Counted from the first letter of the stretch, positions 38,793-48,490 are shown. The stretch: 64,000 nt of DNA from Acinetobacter towneri DSM 14962 = CIP 107472 (GCF_000368785.1 NZ_KB849690.1:722252-786251), one strand, 5' to 3'. Numbers and translations: made by a program. The notes: generated by a model from the letters alone, not told the origin.

Positions 38793-40046
38793 ATGTCTTG
38801 GCTTTCTTCACTTAAATCAGTTTTTTCACCTTCGCATACGGTGAATGAGGAAGCTATTCAGCACGTGCTACAAAGTTATATATTGCCTGAATCTGAACAT
38901 GCTTTAAAAGATCGTATTTCTCAAGTGAATGTGCAAGGTGATATTCTGCAAATCACCATCAATACTTATCCTGAAGAAAAACAACATTTACAACAAATTC
39001 ATGATGAACTGGCAGATGCTTTAGAAAAATGCGGCATTAAAGAACTGAATATGCATGTGATTCAGCAGAAATCTGGACAGAAAAAAGAAAGTTGTGGGCA
39101 TCAACATGCTGAAGATGAAAGCTGCGCAACATCGACCACACAGACTGCAACATCTCATTTACCACCGGTGGTCGATGCTGCGGGCCAAAGTTCAATGCAA
39201 GAAGCCGATCCGAATAATCCACCGATTCAAAAAGCTGCGCCACACCAACGTGATGTGCCGAAACATCCGCGTATTCAAAACGTAATTTTGGTATCTTCAG
39301 GCAAAGGCGGGGTTGGAAAATCTACCACTACAGTAAATTTGGCTTTAGCTTTGCAAAAGCTCGGCTTAAAAGTTGGCGTATTGGATGCCGATATTTATGG
39401 TCCAAGTATTCCGACCATGCTCGGCAATGCAGGCAGAACCCCAATGATTGAAGCCGAGCAGTTTGTACCGTTGGATGCTTTTGGGATGCCTGTGTTATCC
39501 ATCGGACATTTAACAGGTGACCACAATACACCTGTAGCGTGGCGTGGACCAAAAGCCACAGGTGCATTAATGCAGCTCTTTAATCAAACCTTATGGCCAG
39601 ATTTAGATGTGTTGATGATTGATATGCCACCAGGAACGGGGGATATTCAACTGACCCTTGCACAGCGTATTCCTGTAACGGGAGCGGTGATTGTGACTAC
39701 ACCACAAAATGTTGCCTTAATGGATGCTGTGAAAGGCATCGAGCTGTTTAATCGTGTGCAAATTCCTGTGATGGGCGTAATTGAGAATATGTCGACCCAT
39801 ATCTGCTCAAACTGCGGCTACGAAGAACAAATTTTTGGTCAAGGTGGTGGCGATAAACTGGCAGAACAATATGACATTCCGTTGCTTGGACGTTTACCAT
39901 TGAATGTCAGTATTCGTGAAAATGTGGATGCAGGCACGCCGTCAGTGATTGCAGGCGATGATGCTGCCGATAGTTACATTGCGATTGCCAAGCAAATTGC
40001 AAAAAAACTGCCTAAAGCTGAAAAAGATCAGAATCGTATTTTCTAG
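38793..40046 (+). CDS. apbC: iron-sulfur cluster carrier ATPase (Mrp/ApbC)
   Basis: A 417-residue P-loop ATPase. Residues ~15-90 are a MIP18-type (DUF59) domain. The deviant Walker A SGKGGVGKS spans about residues 169-177, and DMPPGTGD and the cluster-binding C338-x2-C341 pair follow. It assembles or transfers [4Fe-4S] clusters to apo-proteins, relevant to the many clusters of complex I. The linker between the domains holds an unusual C101-x-H103-x-H105-x5-C111 segment. The gene has its own terminator. Confidence 0.93.
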   Translation: MSWLSSLKSVFSPSHTVNEEAIQHVLQSYILPESEHALKDRISQVNVQGDILQITINTYPEEKQHLQQIHDELADALEKCGIKELNMHVIQQKSGQKKESCGHQHAEDESCATSTTQTATSHLPPVVDAAGQSSMQEADPNNPPIQKAAPHQRDVPKHPRIQNVILVSSGKGGVGKSTTTVNLALALQKLGLKVGVLDADIYGPSIPTMLGNAGRTPMIEAEQFVPLDAFGMPVLSIGHLTGDHNTPVAWRGPKATGALMQLFNQTLWPDLDVLMIDMPPGTGDIQLTLAQRIPVTGAVIVTTPQNVALMDAVKGIELFNRVQIPVMGVIENMSTHICSNCGYEEQIFGQGGGDKLAEQYDIPLLGRLPLNVSIRENVDAGTPSVIAGDDAADSYIAIAKQIAKKLPKAEKDQNRIF

Positions 40047-40152
40047 TGAGGGATCTCAGCTTGGAATGATCGCGGTTTTCGTCATTCAGTTGTTGTTCTT
40101 CAAATTTTGAGTGATTCATCTTTAAAAGCTAAGTCACAATATTTTGAAAATT

Positions 40153-40179
40153 TGGCTCACTTCGGTGAGCTATTTTTTT
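40153..40179 (+). terminator. mrp/apbC terminator
   Basis: GGCTCAC-TTCG-GTGAGC, a stable tetraloop hairpin, followed by a run of T residues, about 110 bases after the stop codon. The rest of the gap to 40418 is A+T rich without a recognisable gene. Confidence 0.85.
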
Positions 40180-40418
40180 GATTAAAAAACACACAAGTAT
40201 ATGATTTAAAGGTGTTTAATTTTCAAATACCTTAAAAATGTTAAGAAAAAATGACTTATAAGTTACCATTCGATTAAAAAATATTTCTTAAATAAGTGGT
40301 TGAATAAAAATAATAAATCTAAAATGTAAGACTGATTAAGAATTTGTCTTACAAAATACTTTTTGCCAATTGCAATGAACTATTTTAATCTGCGCTCATT
40401 CAGTAGTGAGGTCAATGC

Positions 40419-41012
40419 ATGATTTCATGGTTTTTTATCGGTTTGGTGATCACAATTTTATTGACACCAGGGCCAACCAATACCTTGCTTGCATCATCGG
40501 GTATTCAGGTTGGTATCCGCAAATCTTTCCGATTAATTCCAGCAGAAGCATTGGGTTATTTGATCTCTATTACACTTTGGGGTGCCTTAATTGGTACGGT
40601 GTCTACCCATCTCCCATTATTGCCCACCATTCTAAAATTATTCAGTGCAGGCTATATTATTTTCTTGGCGATTAAATTATGGCGCACGGCTAAAGTCGAG
40701 CAAAGCTTTAATCAACCTACGATCCGTGCGAGTGAGCTATTTTTAGCGACTTTATTGAATCCTAAAGCTTTGTTGTTTGCCTCTGCAATTTTCCCAACGA
40801 TTGCATGGGTAAAAGCAGACTATTATGTGGCACACATGCTGGCATTTTTATGTTTAATCGTGCCGATTGCTTTTTTTTGGACATTTATTGGTTCGGTGCT
40901 CGCTAAAAATAAAATTAGCTGGCTCAATCAGTGCAATCTACAAAAAACAGCTTCTATTGTGTTGCTGAGCTTTTCAATTCCTTTAAGTTATTCGGCTTTG
41001 TTGAGTCTATAA
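40419..41012 (+). CDS. LysE/RhtB-family exporter
   Basis: A 197-residue membrane protein with about six helices. The LLTPGPTNTLLASSG start replaces the more common SPGP by TPGP, and the TLLNPKALLFASAIFP block is the second family signature. It would export amino acids or related compounds; the substrate is unknown. The ATG at 40419 follows a GAGG site seven bases upstream. It is a different branch from the exporter at 33.4 kb and sits between apbC and dcd. Confidence 0.82.
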   Translation: MISWFFIGLVITILLTPGPTNTLLASSGIQVGIRKSFRLIPAEALGYLISITLWGALIGTVSTHLPLLPTILKLFSAGYIIFLAIKLWRTAKVEQSFNQPTIRASELFLATLLNPKALLFASAIFPTIAWVKADYYVAHMLAFLCLIVPIAFFWTFIGSVLAKNKISWLNQCNLQKTASIVLLSFSIPLSYSALLSL

Positions 41013-41146
41013 AGCCAAAGTTGTGTCCACCACAAATAATCATTGCACTTAAAAAAGCGGTGCGAGGGAAACGGCTGGTTTTCATTAACTTAGATTTCAG
41101 TTAAAGTACAGCACAGTTAAACATTCATATTTTGGATAGAAAATAA

Positions 41147-41716
41147 ATGGCAATTAAGTCTGATCGTTGGATTCGCGAAATGAGCGAAAAACACGGCATG
41201 ATTGAACCGTATGCAGAAAACCAAGTTCGCTTTGACGAAAATGGCGAAAAACTCATTTCTTATGGTGTTTCTAGCTATGGTTATGACGTACGTTGTGCAC
41301 GTGAATTTAAAGTCTTTACCAATGTTCACTCAGCAATTGTCGATCCAAAAAACTTTGATGAAAAAAGTTTTATCGATATTGAATCAGATGTGTGCATCAT
41401 TCCGCCAAACTCGTTTGCATTGGCGCGTACCGTTGAATATTTCCGTATTCCGCGCAATGTATTGACAGTGTGTTTAGGTAAATCGACCTATGCACGTTGC
41501 GGTATTATTGTGAATGTGACGCCACTGGAACCAGAGTGGGAAGGTCATGTAACTTTAGAGTTTTCCAATACCACGAACTTACCTGCACGTATTTATGCAG
41601 GCGAAGGTGTGGCACAAATGTTGTTCTTTGAATCAGATGAAGTTTGTGAAACCTCGTACAAAGACCGTGGTGGTAAATATCAAGGGCAGACAGGCGTGAC
41701 CTTGCCTAAAGCATAA
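41147..41716 (+). CDS. dcd: dCTP deaminase
   Basis: A 189-residue trimeric enzyme that converts dCTP to dUTP for thymidylate synthesis. [13 protein letters not shown] near residue 43, the nucleotide-binding [10 protein letters not shown] and catalytic [19 protein letters not shown] are all present, as is the C-terminal GGKYQGQTG that closes the site. Length is typical of the monofunctional proteobacterial enzyme. It has its own terminator. Confidence 0.97.
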   Translation: MAIKSDRWIREMSEKHGMIEPYAENQVRFDENGEKLISYGVSSYGYDVRCAREFKVFTNVHSAIVDPKNFDEKSFIDIESDVCIIPPNSFALARTVEYFRIPRNVLTVCLGKSTYARCGIIVNVTPLEPEWEGHVTLEFSNTTNLPARIYAGEGVAQMLFFESDEVCETSYKDRGGKYQGQTGVTLPKA

Positions 41717-41748
41717 GTGATTAACCCATCACAATTTTTCTGTTGAAC

Positions 41749-41775
41749 AAGCGAGCCAATGTGCTCGCTTTTTTT
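41749..41775 (+). terminator. dcd terminator
   Basis: The stem AAGCGAGC / GCTCGCTT with a six-base loop and seven T residues lies 33 bases after the stop codon. Its stem is nearly identical to that of the ispA terminator. Confidence 0.9.
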
Positions 41776-41958
41776 CATTCATCGGAAAGCTGTGCTGTTT
41801 AGCCAGTTTGTTTTGCATTTGCATAAATATTCAGCATAATTAAATATGAGAATGGTTTGGCATAATCACGTTTTTAAGGATAAAAACACTCAAATAAATA
41901 GCCAAGCTATAGATAAATAAAAGAAAGATGCGGAGCATCAGATAAAAGGAAGGTCGAG

Positions 41959-44049
41959 ATGACTGAACACGCAATTACTTTCCCTTTTCGTAAGCGTTGC
42001 TTAGCCACTGCTATAGGCTTATTTTTGACGAACCCGAGTTATGCTTTACAAGCACTCTCCGATGACTCTTTGTCAAATACCACAGGCGAAGGGGTTGCTT
42101 TAGTCCTTGATGATTTCAAAATGGTGTTTCAGCAACCGAATGACCTATCAACAGGGTCGAGCTATACACGTGGGCTAGAAAACCCAAGTCAATATGATAC
42201 GGGCTTTATTCGTATTATCCCGACGGGGGAGAATTATGCGCAGTTGGCAGAAAGTGCATACCATACGGTTTATAACAATACTTATAATCAAAGTGTTTTA
42301 GAAGGTAAGGCAGCACATAAATATAACGAAACTTACCGTTCAACTTATGAACAAACCTATACAAGTCAATATTCAACTCTGTATCAAGAATATACTAAAA
42401 ATATTGAAAAAGATGTTGAAGCGAAAACAGAAACATTTACATTTGATGTTCGTGAAGGTTTTTTTAATAATGAGACACTCAAGTATTATTACAATCAACG
42501 TCTTGCAGACTATAGGGATGGGACTTCGGGGATTGGAAAGAGTTTAAAAAAAGATGGAACTACTGCATATACCACACGATCAGTTAGCGAGGATCCAACT
42601 GGCGTTTTAGAGTATGAAAAGAAAGCAAAAGAATATGCTATTACAAACACTTATGAAATGCTTGATCTTTTATATGGGAGTCGGTCGGCAGAAGCTAATA
42701 ATGATTTATTGAATTCTGATTTTTATAAAGGGCTTAGCAACTTCACTCGAGCAGACCAAGTTGGTTCACAAGTAGCCACATTAATACAGGCTGAAATAAT
42801 CAAAGAAACAGCATCGGCTGATATTCGGGCTAAATATAATGCGAGTCAACTTGCAGAAGATACAGCCAAGTCTGCTGTGGCAGAAGTTTATGCTCAAATT
42901 ATACAATCGGCTGAACAGGCAGCGGAAATTGCTGCATTAGGTTCTCCTGTGCAATCTTTAAGAACCAAAGCAGATGTCTTTATTTATGGTCTGGCATTAT
43001 CTAAAAGTGATAACTCTTTAAGCAGTCGTTATAGCAATCAGGGTTTTAACTGGGGTTCTGCAGACAATCCATGGTTATTCCGTGCAGGTACAGAAAAAGT
43101 CAAACAATTTAAAAATGTAGAAAAAGATGTCGGTTATTTGGCACTTGAGGCACCGCTCGCAACTACTACAGCAACTGAAAGTGATAATAATATTAAATTG
43201 GGCTTTTGGACTGATATTTTTTCGCGTCAGTTGAACTCAAGCGCAGAGGTAGATCCAAGCACTGGGGCGCCAAAATCGGGTTTAGATAAAGAGCACCGTT
43301 TACGCACTCAGTTTGTTGCCAATGGTTTAAGTCTAAATGGTTCACAGACCCGAATATTTCAGACTTTAGACTCGGATAACCCAAATCATCATCAAACCTT
43401 GGGTATGGCAAGTGTATTGCGTTTAAATACCAATGATAATCCTGCGAATTTAAGTTTCACAGATTCAAACTTAGACAGTAAAGGGATCCGCATTAGTACA
43501 GCAGCGAAATCAGATACTTTGGATGGAACGGCGGTCACACCAGCAATAGATGGTTCATTGGCACCAGTTTTTCATGATACAGAGGGTTTGTATTTATACA
43601 GTCCGAATATCAATTTAGTTTTAGGGAATATGTATCAGCCTTTTGTGGTTGGTTCTGAGGGCAATAATATTGTGCTAGAAGTAACACGTATTCCGAATGT
43701 TCCTGAAATTTACAATAAAATTTATCAAAATTATGAAGATGGAAAGGGTGGGTATTTAGGTTCTACAGCATTTACAGGTTCTACCTGTAATGTGGTGAGT
43801 TGTGGCACACCGCTAAAAGCCAATGTCAATGACAGTGCTGCGATGTATCAAGGACGTAATGCGACGCATAGTAGTATTGCAATTGGTACTGTAGAACGCT
43901 TGCCAAATAATATGTTGCGTGCCAAAGATCATACGGATGCCACAGGTGTTGTATTTAAGGGTGTAGATGGTACTGCTAAGAATCTAGGTTCAGTTGCAAT
44001 AGATGGTGTGCTGATTCAGCACCTTAAATTTAAAACAACAGGTCTATAA
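41959..44049 (+). CDS. large exported protein with LSxxTGE/Q motif, FilA/DUF6160-like (gene 1 of 4)
   Basis: A 696-residue exported protein. The signal peptide (residues 1-29, ending SYA) is followed at once by LQALSDDSLSNTTGEG, a motif shared by all four genes of this operon and, as I recall, by Acinetobacter DUF6160/Fil 'putative pilus system' proteins. Residues 93-145 carry tyrosines at every fourth position (Y122, 126, 130, 134, 138, 142). A charged helical stretch runs to about 330; the rest is beta-rich with a Cys pair (STCNVVSCG). It ends in a beta-strand pattern (IDGVLIQHLKFKTTGL). An AAGGAAGG ribosome site precedes the ATG. Surface or fibre role inferred only. Confidence 0.75.
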   Translation: MTEHAITFPFRKRCLATAIGLFLTNPSYALQALSDDSLSNTTGEGVALVLDDFKMVFQQPNDLSTGSSYTRGLENPSQYDTGFIRIIPTGENYAQLAESAYHTVYNNTYNQSVLEGKAAHKYNETYRSTYEQTYTSQYSTLYQEYTKNIEKDVEAKTETFTFDVREGFFNNETLKYYYNQRLADYRDGTSGIGKSLKKDGTTAYTTRSVSEDPTGVLEYEKKAKEYAITNTYEMLDLLYGSRSAEANNDLLNSDFYKGLSNFTRADQVGSQVATLIQAEIIKETASADIRAKYNASQLAEDTAKSAVAEVYAQIIQSAEQAAEIAALGSPVQSLRTKADVFIYGLALSKSDNSLSSRYSNQGFNWGSADNPWLFRAGTEKVKQFKNVEKDVGYLALEAPLATTTATESDNNIKLGFWTDIFSRQLNSSAEVDPSTGAPKSGLDKEHRLRTQFVANGLSLNGSQTRIFQTLDSDNPNHHQTLGMASVLRLNTNDNPANLSFTDSNLDSKGIRISTAAKSDTLDGTAVTPAIDGSLAPVFHDTEGLYLYSPNINLVLGNMYQPFVVGSEGNNIVLEVTRIPNVPEIYNKIYQNYEDGKGGYLGSTAFTGSTCNVVSCGTPLKANVNDSAAMYQGRNATHSSIAIGTVERLPNNMLRAKDHTDATGVVFKGVDGTAKNLGSVAIDGVLIQHLKFKTTGL

Positions 44050-44062
44050 AAGGAGAATCATC

Positions 44063-44779
44063 ATGTTGAAAAAACTGTCTTGTATTGCATTGATGTGTAG
44101 TCCTTTGACCCATGCCAATTTAATTGCACTGGAAAATCATGAATTAACGCAGGCTACTGGTCAAGGTGGAGCAGACCTCAGTTGGACGTTATCATTAAAC
44201 CATGAATATGCGGAAAATTTAGAACTCAGCAATATTTCTAAATTTAATGGTGGGACTAAACCTACAGAAGTTTATTATCGCTATAGTAAAAATTGTGCTG
44301 ACAATAATGTGCTTTGTCGTTTAGCCATTGCACCCAATAACCATGAAGATAATAACGGCAATAAAAAATGGCTGGTATTTAAACAAATTCAGGGCACCAT
44401 ACAAATAGATAAATTTTCTTTAGATGGCACGACTATTATTAATCATAAAAATGACCCACAAACGGCAATGCAGCTTAAGTTTTATGATGATAAGCCATTA
44501 AAAATAAGAAATTTGGGTTTTGCAACCATGGCGATCGAAACAGGTACAGGGCAGGGAGCAAATGAAGGTTATGCAAATTCAGAGGTATATACCAAATTTC
44601 AAGGAAGAAATTATCAACAAGATGGTAGTTATAACTTAGTTCAGCAAGATGTACCTTTGTTTGATCAGGGCGCTGAAAAAGGATTTATGGGCTTAAATAT
44701 TCACGGCAATATGCACATGTCTGGCAATGTGAAAATATTTAGCTACAACTGTACAGGTTCAGCAGCAAGTCGTTGTTGA
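44063..44779 (+). CDS. exported protein with LTQATGQGG motif (gene 2 of 4)
   Basis: A 238-residue protein. The signal peptide (1-18, ending THA) precedes LIALENHELTQATGQGGADL, the shared operon motif. The remainder is beta-rich and Asn-rich. It carries a Cys pair in SKNCADNNVLC and another near the end (YNCTGSAASRC), suggesting disulfides in the periplasm or outside. It begins 13 bases after gene 1 with an AAAGGAG site. It is about the size I recall for FilA but cannot be equated with it by eye. Confidence 0.75.
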   Translation: MLKKLSCIALMCSPLTHANLIALENHELTQATGQGGADLSWTLSLNHEYAENLELSNISKFNGGTKPTEVYYRYSKNCADNNVLCRLAIAPNNHEDNNGNKKWLVFKQIQGTIQIDKFSLDGTTIINHKNDPQTAMQLKFYDDKPLKIRNLGFATMAIETGTGQGANEGYANSEVYTKFQGRNYQQDGSYNLVQQDVPLFDQGAEKGFMGLNIHGNMHMSGNVKIFSYNCTGSAASRC

Positions 44780-44812
44780 ATATAGGATTAAGTACAGTAT
44801 AGGGAAATAACA

Positions 44813-47059
44813 ATGAAAAAAATAATGCAGTTGAATTTATTAACATTGAGCGTACTTTGTGCGCAACAAGTGTATGCTTTAGAGCTGATTGCAGACCAGC
44901 ATTTGTCTGATGTAAGTGGGCAAGATGGTATTGTAATCACCCATGAAATGTCTAAAGCCACGATTAATCAAGTCAATTGGTATGATCCTGATTTAGTGGC
45001 TGGAACTCAACAGGGTTTAGGCTTACATAATGTAGAAATTAAAGGACAGAATAACCAGCCTATTATCAGTAAGCTTGCTTTAGATGTGGGGAAAACTGAT
45101 GTTGGCGCAGGTGTGCGTATCGATGCGAGTATTGATGCTTTTCAATCGACTGCAGATTTAAACTTGGTCAAAAAAAACTGTGTCGGAAATAGTTGTACTA
45201 AAGAAACACAAAGCTTGGGTCAGTTCGGCTTAGAAACTAAATCACCTTTAAAAGTTTTATTAGAAACCAAAGCAGGTTTATTCAATCAAAATGAAACGGC
45301 ACATTTAAACTTCCAGTTACAGAATGCCAAAATTAGTCATGGTTTAGGTAAGCATGAATTATCTATGCATGATTTTAACTTTAATTTTGCGACTGACGGC
45401 TATATGTACATTGATGCCGATGAGGGATTGGTCTTTACCACTAAAAATGGCACCACCGACCATTTTGTGAATCTTGGACGAGTGAAAGACCTGAGTGATG
45501 TTGCTAGTAGCCGACAAAATGCAACTAACCCTGGGGTCAATATTGACTTGCGTTATGATGATAAAAATTTAATTCGCTTTGGTGCATCAGGTGCGGTAAG
45601 CAATGCGAAATTGTTTTTTAATGGGCATCAAAAAAATGTTGCCAATTTTGACGTTTCGAATAAGGTCAATGGTGTAATTGAAACTAAAAATACCGCAGTT
45701 ACAGGCTACGATACTGTGGTGGGGCAAGGTGGTTTGCATTTGGGCTTATCTGCTGATTTTACCAATCAAAATACGGCAGGCTTGGCTGCAGGGCAATTAC
45801 CAACAACCTTAGAAATTGGGCACACAGGAAAAGGCAGTTATGCGGTTGAGTTTTCGAATTTAAGACCGCTAACCACACGTGATGCACAAGGTACTTTGCA
45901 CAATAAAAATGCTTATATTGATTTTGGCGATATTTATATTAATACCGTACAAGCGAAAAACCTCAATTTTTTAGTCAATGAAAATATTAAAAATACCATT
46001 GGTGCAACCAGTCCTATTTTAAACCAGTTGCTATCGAGTAAGCTTGAAGGTGACCAGTTCTCACTGATCGCTGTTCGTGGTATGGACTTTCAGTCTATTG
46101 CAGCCAAAGCTAGAATTATTTCTGACAACTCTTTAAATGAATTGACAGGAGATGGTGGTTCTTGGGGTATTGGGATTCCAATTTATAATTTAAATGCCAA
46201 TGTGGCCTTGTCGGGTAAACAATATCTGTCACCTTATGATGGAACGAACAAAACTGGAATTGGTTATAACGCTATTGTTTCTACCGAAGGTTATGGCATT
46301 GATTCAAAAACAGGCTTACCAAGTACCACTTCTATTATCTTAATTGACGGGCAAGACAGCCTGCATGCTGGTGAAGCTGTCAACTATTATGCTGGTTTAA
46401 GAAATATTGATGCATTAATTCAGTCCGACGGTGTGATTGGTTATGAAGATGAAGGGATTTATATTCGTGCAGATCATTTATTAGTTGCAGCAAAAGCAGA
46501 GTTAGCGATTGGACAATTACCAGGTTCGAAATACAACTGCGTCACAGGATCAACTAAATGCGGTGGCTTTGTACCTTACGATAATTTCTCTAAGAAAGAT
46601 GATGTGTTGACCACAATTGCTTTTAAATTAGATGGCAATGGTGAATTGTTGGTAATTCCTGGAGTGGATCCAACCGATACTAATCCGAACTCAAACTTTT
46701 TGTCTTTTGATGCGAACTTTAAGTTTAGAAGTCTAGATAGCACAGAACAGGCTGATCCGAAGAATTTAGGTAGTTATTTTAGTTTGATTAATGAAGATCA
46801 AGTGAATAATGAAACTGTTCAAACGTCTTCTATTAACTTGAATCGTATGGAAGGTCATTTAGGTGTCAAAGGAAAAGTCGTCGTCAGTGCAGATACGGTC
46901 ACTTTAGACAATCAAGTTAAATTTAATTATAAAAATGATATTGCTCAACCCTTTAAAACAGACTTTGCAATGTCTACCAATGGCAATATGCAGAAAATCG
47001 CATCTGTCGTGCTTACAGGTGGAACCATGCGCAGCACATTGGGCATTACGCCACGCTAA
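44813..47059 (+). CDS. large exported protein with LSDVSGQDG motif (gene 3 of 4)
   Basis: A 748-residue protein. The signal peptide (1-22, ending VYA) precedes LELIADQHLSDVSGQDGIVI. The mature part is a long succession of short beta strands with many Asn, Gly and Asp turns, like a beta-solenoid or secreted beta-sandwich array. Cys pairs occur in KNCVGNSC and YNCVTGSTKCGG. It ends STLGITPR without an LPxTG or autotransporter barrel signature. It sits 33 bases after gene 2 and 14 before gene 4. Confidence 0.75.
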   Translation: MKKIMQLNLLTLSVLCAQQVYALELIADQHLSDVSGQDGIVITHEMSKATINQVNWYDPDLVAGTQQGLGLHNVEIKGQNNQPIISKLALDVGKTDVGAGVRIDASIDAFQSTADLNLVKKNCVGNSCTKETQSLGQFGLETKSPLKVLLETKAGLFNQNETAHLNFQLQNAKISHGLGKHELSMHDFNFNFATDGYMYIDADEGLVFTTKNGTTDHFVNLGRVKDLSDVASSRQNATNPGVNIDLRYDDKNLIRFGASGAVSNAKLFFNGHQKNVANFDVSNKVNGVIETKNTAVTGYDTVVGQGGLHLGLSADFTNQNTAGLAAGQLPTTLEIGHTGKGSYAVEFSNLRPLTTRDAQGTLHNKNAYIDFGDIYINTVQAKNLNFLVNENIKNTIGATSPILNQLLSSKLEGDQFSLIAVRGMDFQSIAAKARIISDNSLNELTGDGGSWGIGIPIYNLNANVALSGKQYLSPYDGTNKTGIGYNAIVSTEGYGIDSKTGLPSTTSIILIDGQDSLHAGEAVNYYAGLRNIDALIQSDGVIGYEDEGIYIRADHLLVAAKAELAIGQLPGSKYNCVTGSTKCGGFVPYDNFSKKDDVLTTIAFKLDGNGELLVIPGVDPTDTNPNSNFLSFDANFKFRSLDSTEQADPKNLGSYFSLINEDQVNNETVQTSSINLNRMEGHLGVKGKVVVSADTVTLDNQVKFNYKNDIAQPFKTDFAMSTNGNMQKIASVVLTGGTMRSTLGITPR

Positions 47060-47073
47060 AGGATAGAAATAAA

Positions 47074-48480
47074 ATGAAAAAAACAATTTTAGTTGCATCT
47101 ATTTTAAGTACAGCTTTTTCATTCAATTCTGCTCAAGCGATGCAGGCTTTAAATGATGATCAGTTATCTCATGTACAAGGTCAGGCACTTTTGAACCTGA
47201 TGACTGCGACAGATCAATCGCAAGGGTTAAATTTTTATAAACTAAGTGTTGATGCACTCATGGAGCTTAATGCCAACATTAAAACGCTACAATTAGGTTG
47301 TGGCGGTGTAAATAACGCGATTGGTGGTAAAGCGGGATGTGATATTGATATTTCTAATATTTCGTTAAGTGGTTTGAATGAATCCTATGATTCAACAGGT
47401 AACCCAAAGTTTAATGGTGAACGTGCGGGTACCAGTGCACAAATTACCAATCCATTTATTGAATTTGCGATTAGTGGAAATAGTGCGTCAACACGTGAAG
47501 TGGTTGGTTTTCGCTTAGGTGCTGAAGAAATTTTAGGTCTACTGACTTTGGGTACAGATAACGTGCAAAACCCAAATGACGGGATTAAAAGTTTCAGTGG
47601 TTATATGAAAATGGCACAAACGCAAGGGCATTCATTTACTAAAGAAGCTAAATTTGGTAATGCCTCTGACCAAAAAATTAGTGGGATACTGACTGCGTTG
47701 GGGCAGGATCGTGTCTATACAAGTAAACCTGGCGCAGCAGGACATACTGGGATTACTGTTCCATCGATGCGAGCTAATTTTACAATGCCTGAAACAGTAG
47801 TGACTGGTCAGCGTATGGAATCCGCTGTAGTTACAGGTATCCGTTCAACATTAGCTTCTATTCCATTAGCGGCAACAGAGTCTGGGACATATGCTGGTGA
47901 TGTAAATGGAACACCTGACTTTTCAAAAGACCAGTTATATGTCACATTTCCTCCTTTATTGTTTGGTTCTGTTGGTGATCACTCATTCTTTAAAATGAGT
48001 AAGGGTTCTACACTAGAAAATTTGAATATGGATATTACTTTTGTCCAAGCCCTAAATATGATTCACAATATTCCTCTGACAGGAACAGGTGGATATTTAT
48101 CTTTACAAAGCAAGCCAGTGCAGTGGATGGGTGCAGATGAAAAAGATATTGCACAACAAGGTTGGTGGATGTCGTTTAAGGAACCAGTGCAATTAGGTTA
48201 TTTGGCAACTGCGGATTTGGTAGATGTTTCTGCAGTACTACCACAGGTCGCAAAAGCATTAACTTCTGAGTTAATGCAAGATAAGCATAATGTAGATGTA
48301 AGTTTGTTAGAAGCATTAGGTTCATTGGCTGGTACACCAATCGAGCGTAAAATGAATATCGATGTTGGTAGTTACACAGGATATTACACGGGTCAACCAG
48401 CCAGATTAACACTTAATAATCAGGTTTTACAAAACCAAAATGTTACCCCTAACTGTTATGGTGGTATGAAATTCTGCTAA
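47074..48480 (+). CDS. exported protein with LSHVQGQ motif (gene 4 of 4)
   Basis: A 468-residue protein. The signal peptide (1-22, ending AQA) precedes MQALNDDQLSHVQGQALLNL, the shared motif in degenerate form. Beta-rich body with Cys pairs LGCGGVNNAIGGKAGC and, at the very end, NCYGGMKFC, again suggesting disulfides. There is a Ser/Thr-rich middle. It is last in the operon and followed by a strong terminator. Its role is unknown; co-export with the other three is inferred from gene order and motif. Confidence 0.75.
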   Translation: MKKTILVASILSTAFSFNSAQAMQALNDDQLSHVQGQALLNLMTATDQSQGLNFYKLSVDALMELNANIKTLQLGCGGVNNAIGGKAGCDIDISNISLSGLNESYDSTGNPKFNGERAGTSAQITNPFIEFAISGNSASTREVVGFRLGAEEILGLLTLGTDNVQNPNDGIKSFSGYMKMAQTQGHSFTKEAKFGNASDQKISGILTALGQDRVYTSKPGAAGHTGITVPSMRANFTMPETVVTGQRMESAVVTGIRSTLASIPLAATESGTYAGDVNGTPDFSKDQLYVTFPPLLFGSVGDHSFFKMSKGSTLENLNMDITFVQALNMIHNIPLTGTGGYLSLQSKPVQWMGADEKDIAQQGWWMSFKEPVQLGYLATADLVDVSAVLPQVAKALTSELMQDKHNVDVSLLEALGSLAGTPIERKMNIDVGSYTGYYTGQPARLTLNNQVLQNQNVTPNCYGGMKFC

Positions 48481-48490
48481 TCCCAAATGA

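Noticed and set aside
38578..38844. 88-codon frame upstream of mrp
   Set aside because: It overlaps the mrp start in another frame, has no ribosome site and no recognisable pattern.
41959..44049. Gene 1 of the exported operon as an autotransporter or LPxTG surface protein
   Set aside because: No C-terminal barrel, passenger repeat, ESPR extended signal or sortase motif is visible.
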